This document shows positions 23,760-26,304 of a DNA stretch of 26,304 nucleotides, in pieces (within the stretch, counting starts at the first letter, position 1; each line of letters begins with the position of its first letter). The DNA is from an uncultured Spirochaetales bacterium (GTDB lineage Bacteria; Spirochaetota; Spirochaetia; Sphaerochaetales; Sphaerochaetaceae): the NCBI GenBank assembly GCA_934247875.1, contig CAKQJZ010000022.1:1-26304 (forward strand), given 5' to 3'. The notes below the pieces were generated by a model, which made no database searches, was not told the origin of the DNA, and was given only the letters and a program-made list of their open reading frames with translations. A program made the position numbers and the translations under genes.

Positions 23760-24358
23760 AAGAATCATATATTACGAAGGATTTCCGAGAAACAGCAGAA
23801 GTGCAGTTCCCTTCTAAAGCTAAAGAATTGAAGGACTCTTTTAACAGACGTTTAAGAAAGCTGCTAGATGAGAATGCAGATGCAAGCAAGAAAGAGATGT
23901 TTCATCTTAGAAGACAGATTTTGCCAGGGATTGCTGCATATGAGATACTGCAGCAAGTGATGAGTGAAGAAGAAGCATTAGAGACAGTTCATAGCTACGT
24001 TGAGAAACTTGCGATAAAGTCGCATAAAAGACTTGTCTCAATTCTGCGCATTCCTGGGCTTTATCGCCTTGTGCCTAGAGTTTTTATGAAATCAACTAGA
24101 AGTGTCTTTGGCGCTGAAGCTGGATTTGCTTCAAATGAGATACAAACTGGAAGCGGCGTTTGGCGCATAGATATGATTAAGTGTCCATATCATGATACTT
24201 CTCTGAAATATGGCGTACCAGAGCTTTGCAGGTGCTTTTGCGACAGTGATGATATCAGTTATGCAGGCTTGCATCCAAAACTGATCTGGGAGAGAACAAA
24301 GACGCTTGGGCGTGGCAACGACTGTTGTGATTTCTGCATGAAAATAAGGAAGAGCTGA
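23756..24358 (+). CDS. L-2-amino-thiazoline-4-carboxylate hydrolase-family protein
   Basis: A 200-residue protein matching the ATC hydrolase family. The N-terminal half is helical and charged (KELKDSFNRRLRKLLDEN, RRQILPGIAAYEIL). The C-terminal half holds the Cys/His-rich family core: IKCPYHDTSLKYGVPELCRCFCDSDD, then LHPKLIWERTKTLGRGNDCCDFCMKI, with C143, H146, C158, C160, C162, H173, C190, C191 and C194. The named Pseudomonas enzyme opens L-ATC to N-carbamoyl-L-cysteine; no carbamoylase or cysteine pathway gene lies nearby, so this member may act on another substrate. The start is the ATG at 23756 overlapping the methyltransferase stop; an ATG at 23747 would add three residues. Shine-Dalgarno is weak. 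Confidence 0.78.
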   Translation: MKESYITKDFRETAEVQFPSKAKELKDSFNRRLRKLLDENADASKKEMFHLRRQILPGIAAYEILQQVMSEEEALETVHSYVEKLAIKSHKRLVSILRIPGLYRLVPRVFMKSTRSVFGAEAGFASNEIQTGSGVWRIDMIKCPYHDTSLKYGVPELCRCFCDSDDISYAGLHPKLIWERTKTLGRGNDCCDFCMKIRKS

Positions 24359-24359
24359 A

Positions 24360-25097
24360 ATGAAAGCAGCAGAGAATGAAAAGTATTATCAATGCTGTAT
24401 TCTTGGCTCGATTGGCGGCCTCTTTATGGCATCTGGAGATTGGCTTTTAAGCTTCATCCCGCTTGAAGCGACAGACACTGGAATGTTTAATCGCGCTTTC
24501 TATCTCTCAGGTTCCTATGATTTATGGAAACCTTCACTCGTCGTCGCTCTAGGAGCTGTTGGATGCTTTCTCTACTCTTTTATGATCAAAGCACTTAATG
24601 CAGATATTGATCCAAAGAACAAGAAGACAAAGACTCTCCAATATCTTTCTGGACTATTCACTGTCGCAGTAGCTTTGGCAATCCATCTTTGGGTTGCTAC
24701 TTTAGCGTGGTTTTCTACATATCTAGGGCCTCTTATTGGATCAGAGGCTACAATAGAAGCAGTTGCTGCTTATCAAGATAATATGCTGACTGCAATTCTT
24801 CCTATGTATATTCCGATGATACTGTTCTTCGGAATCCATTTCATAATGTTGGTCTTGGGAAAGACTTATTACCCGAAGTGGATGCTGATTTTTCATCCAG
24901 TCATATGGAACATTATATTTGTTGCTGTCCCAGATATTGCAGTGGCAATGCATATAAGGGTAGCTACTTGGATGGCTGTTATGAGTCAAAGCAGCACAAA
25001 CAGCGCTATCGTTATCTGGTGTATAGCGGCAGCTGTTTATGAGAGAAAGACACTTATCAATATAAAAAGGAAAATAGAGAATGAAGCCGGATTATAA
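24360..25097 (+). CDS. Six-helix integral membrane protein of unknown function
   Basis: A 245-residue membrane protein I cannot assign with confidence; it resembles small DUF-type membrane proteins found in gut Firmicutes. Predicted helices lie at about 12-32 (ILGSIGGLFMASGDWLL), 57-77, 95-118, 140-165, 172-195 and 205-230. A GGLFMASGDWLL motif in helix 1 and HxxM/His residues in helix 4 (FFGIHFIMLV) and helix 5 (IFHPVIWNII) could form an intramembrane site. The Lys-rich loop DPKNKKTKTLQ suggests a cytoplasmic side. GGAAG lies 8 nt before the ATG, 1 bp after the ATC-hydrolase stop, and its end overlaps the next gene by 17 bp, so it belongs to the same unit. Confidence 0.75.
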   Translation: MKAAENEKYYQCCILGSIGGLFMASGDWLLSFIPLEATDTGMFNRAFYLSGSYDLWKPSLVVALGAVGCFLYSFMIKALNADIDPKNKKTKTLQYLSGLFTVAVALAIHLWVATLAWFSTYLGPLIGSEATIEAVAAYQDNMLTAILPMYIPMILFFGIHFIMLVLGKTYYPKWMLIFHPVIWNIIFVAVPDIAVAMHIRVATWMAVMSQSSTNSAIVIWCIAAAVYERKTLINIKRKIENEAGL

Positions 25098-25863
25098 GAA
25101 TTGGATACCCAAGGGAATGATGTTAGCTCTTATCTTAGGTACAGCGTTATCGCTTATACTATTCATCATTTCCGTTATATTTGGTATTGGTGCACTCCGC
25201 ATTGTCTTATGTGTTGTATTTGGACTTGCCTTTGTCATCTTTTATATGTTCTCAGAGTGGAGTGTATGTGCATATAAGAGTTTTTCATATGATGGCAAGA
25301 GAAAGCTTTCAAAGCAGATCATTGAAGGAACTGCAAAGTATATTAAGCTTCCAGAAGGTGGTGTAGGGCTAGATATAGGATGTGGCAGTGGTGCTCTGAC
25401 TATTGCTGCAGCAAAGCGTAATCCACAGGGGAAAATGGTTGGTATTGATCGCTGGGGGAAGGAATATGCTTCATTTAACCAGTCACTTTGCGAGAATAAT
25501 GCTCTTGCTGAGGGAGTAAAAAACGTTTCATTCCAGCGAGGAAACGCTATGAAGTTAGATTTTCCTGATGAGAGTTTTGATGCTGTAGCTAGCAACTATG
25601 TCTATCACAACATAGCAGGGGCAGACAAGCAAGAACTTCTTATGGAAACACTTCGTGTGCTGAAAAAGGGCGGTACATTTGCAATCCATGACTTAATGTC
25701 ACAGCGTCGTTATGGTGATATGCATGCTTTTGTTCAGAAGCTTAAAGATATGGGCTATGATGAGGTGAAGCTAATAGACACGACAGATGGTGCATTTATG
25801 ACTCAAAAGGAAGCCAAACGGCTGATGCTTTCTGGCTCAACGTTGCTGATTGGAAGAAAATAG
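25081..25863 (+). CDS. Membrane-anchored class I SAM-dependent methyltransferase
   Basis: A 260-residue protein with two N-terminal membrane helices (about 12-34 and 36-60: MLALILGTALSLILFIISVIF, ALRIVLCVVFGLAFVIF) and a cytoplasmic methyltransferase domain. Motif I is VGLDIGCGSGALTIAAA; then MVGIDRWG, FQRGNAMKLDFPDESFDAVASNYVYHNI and LRVLKKGGTFAIHDLM. Anchoring suggests a lipid, quinone-like or membrane-protein substrate, or complex formation with the six-helix protein encoded just before. The start at 25081 overlaps that gene by 17 bp with AAAGGAAAA upstream. It is not similar enough to the 225-residue methyltransferase to look like a recent duplicate. Confidence 0.83.
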   Translation: MKPDYKNWIPKGMMLALILGTALSLILFIISVIFGIGALRIVLCVVFGLAFVIFYMFSEWSVCAYKSFSYDGKRKLSKQIIEGTAKYIKLPEGGVGLDIGCGSGALTIAAAKRNPQGKMVGIDRWGKEYASFNQSLCENNALAEGVKNVSFQRGNAMKLDFPDESFDAVASNYVYHNIAGADKQELLMETLRVLKKGGTFAIHDLMSQRRYGDMHAFVQKLKDMGYDEVKLIDTTDGAFMTQKEAKRLMLSGSTLLIGRK

Positions 25864-25931
25864 TGGTGAATTATGCTACCAGATAACTCTGAGAGCGAAA
25901 GAATCAATGCATAAATGGAAGATGGAATACA

Positions 25932-26304
25932 ATGAAACTAGCAACAATGGATGAAAGCTTAATCCATGAAATAGGCCATGCTTTTGGCTATTATGATTAT
26001 GGAGAAGAGACTGGGATGAACTCTGTTTTTTCCAGTAGAGCAGCGACAGAAGAGTATATTTGTACATATGTGCGAGGGATGCTGCGCGGAGGTTTCTTGC
26101 ACACAACTAGCGAACAAGGTGAAGGCTATATAGCCTACAAACTTTCAAAAGAAAAATTTGGGGTAAGGACAATGTTGCCAATTGCACTAGGAATGTTGCA
26201 TGGCTCTAGTCTGAAACGTCTTATGCAATTTTGTTTAGCAATAAAACGCGGCGGAACTTCTCTTCAGGAATCTATGGATAAGAAGAAACAGCCATACATT
26301 TTTG
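25932..26304 (+). CDS. Probable GNAT-type acetyltransferase, N-terminal part (runs off the window)
   Basis: The frame is open from the ATG at 25932 to the window end, giving 124 residues without a stop. It begins MKLATMDESLIHEIGHAFGYYDYGEE and contains YICTYVRGMLRGGFLHTT, EGYIAYKLS and SLQESMDKKKQPYIF. This resembles the N-terminal half of a group of GNAT-like acetyltransferases common in gut Clostridia, where the acetyl-CoA-binding part follows; that part is outside the window, so the call is tentative. No strong Shine-Dalgarno is seen; upstream in-frame codons to the stop at 25890 contain no better start. It lies 68 bp after the anchored methyltransferase and probably belongs to the same operon. 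Confidence 0.55.
   Translation, partial: MKLATMDESLIHEIGHAFGYYDYGEETGMNSVFSSRAATEEYICTYVRGMLRGGFLHTTSEQGEGYIAYKLSKEKFGVRTMLPIALGMLHGSSLKRLMQFCLAIKRGGTSLQESMDKKKQPYIF

Noticed and set aside
25873..25914. 13-codon open frame between the anchored methyltransferase and the acetyltransferase-like gene
   Set aside because: It is too short to support, with no strong ribosome binding site or recognisable motif; it could be a leader peptide but nothing shows it.
1..26304. CRISPR arrays, insertion sequences or prophage genes
   Set aside because: No regularly spaced repeats, transposase, integrase or phage structural genes were seen on either strand.

Overview
The window reads as chromosome of a host-associated spirochaete, most likely Spirochaetales (Sphaerochaeta/Treponema side). 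This rests on protein style: the binding protein has a spirochaete-like signal ending in FAGGAKEAAP, the L34 and YidC have diderm-type forms, and coding DNA is moderately AT-rich. No rRNA or marker gene here proves the assignment. No tRNA, rRNA, IS element, prophage or CRISPR array was seen.

Layout. (1) 1-4113, plus strand: rpmH, rnpA, yidC and khpB (ribosome, tRNA maturation, membrane insertion). A terminator follows, then a peroxide-stress operon perR-rubrerythrin with a near-perfect Fur/PerR box lying on its promoter. (2) 4254-8922, minus strand: an adenosine-kinase-like PfkB kinase with an apparently leaderless promoter; a 417-bp gene-free AT-rich stretch with a cluster of DnaA-box-like motifs; a sigma-54-type AAA+ activator lacking a DNA-binding domain and apparently using a non-AUG start; then rsmE coupled to a CtpA-like S41 protease. 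(3) 8999-13404, plus strand: housekeeping genes lgt, an M24B aminopeptidase P and gpmI, ending at a terminator. (4) 13459-22946, plus strand: a 390-bp regulatory region and a tightly coupled eight-gene operon. It encodes a DeoR-type regulator, a BtpA-family TIM barrel, a BMP-family binding protein, an ATPase and two permeases of the nucleoside (NupABC/BmpA) type, an MtaD/SsnA-like amidohydrolase and an FGGY kinase. It looks like uptake, deamination/hydrolysis and phosphorylation of a nucleoside-like compound, and the pathway is not one I can name. (5) 22972-26304, plus strand: after a terminator and a perfect 14-bp palindrome comes a second compact operon: SAM methyltransferase, ATC-hydrolase-family protein, six-helix membrane protein, membrane-anchored methyltransferase, and the start of a probable GNAT acetyltransferase that runs off the window.

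The best candidates for something undescribed are the region-4 catabolic operon and the region-5 methyltransferase/ATC-hydrolase operon. Next come the unusual sigma-54 activator and the DnaA-box-like cluster. All functions are read from sequence motifs and remembered family features; no search or computation was run.
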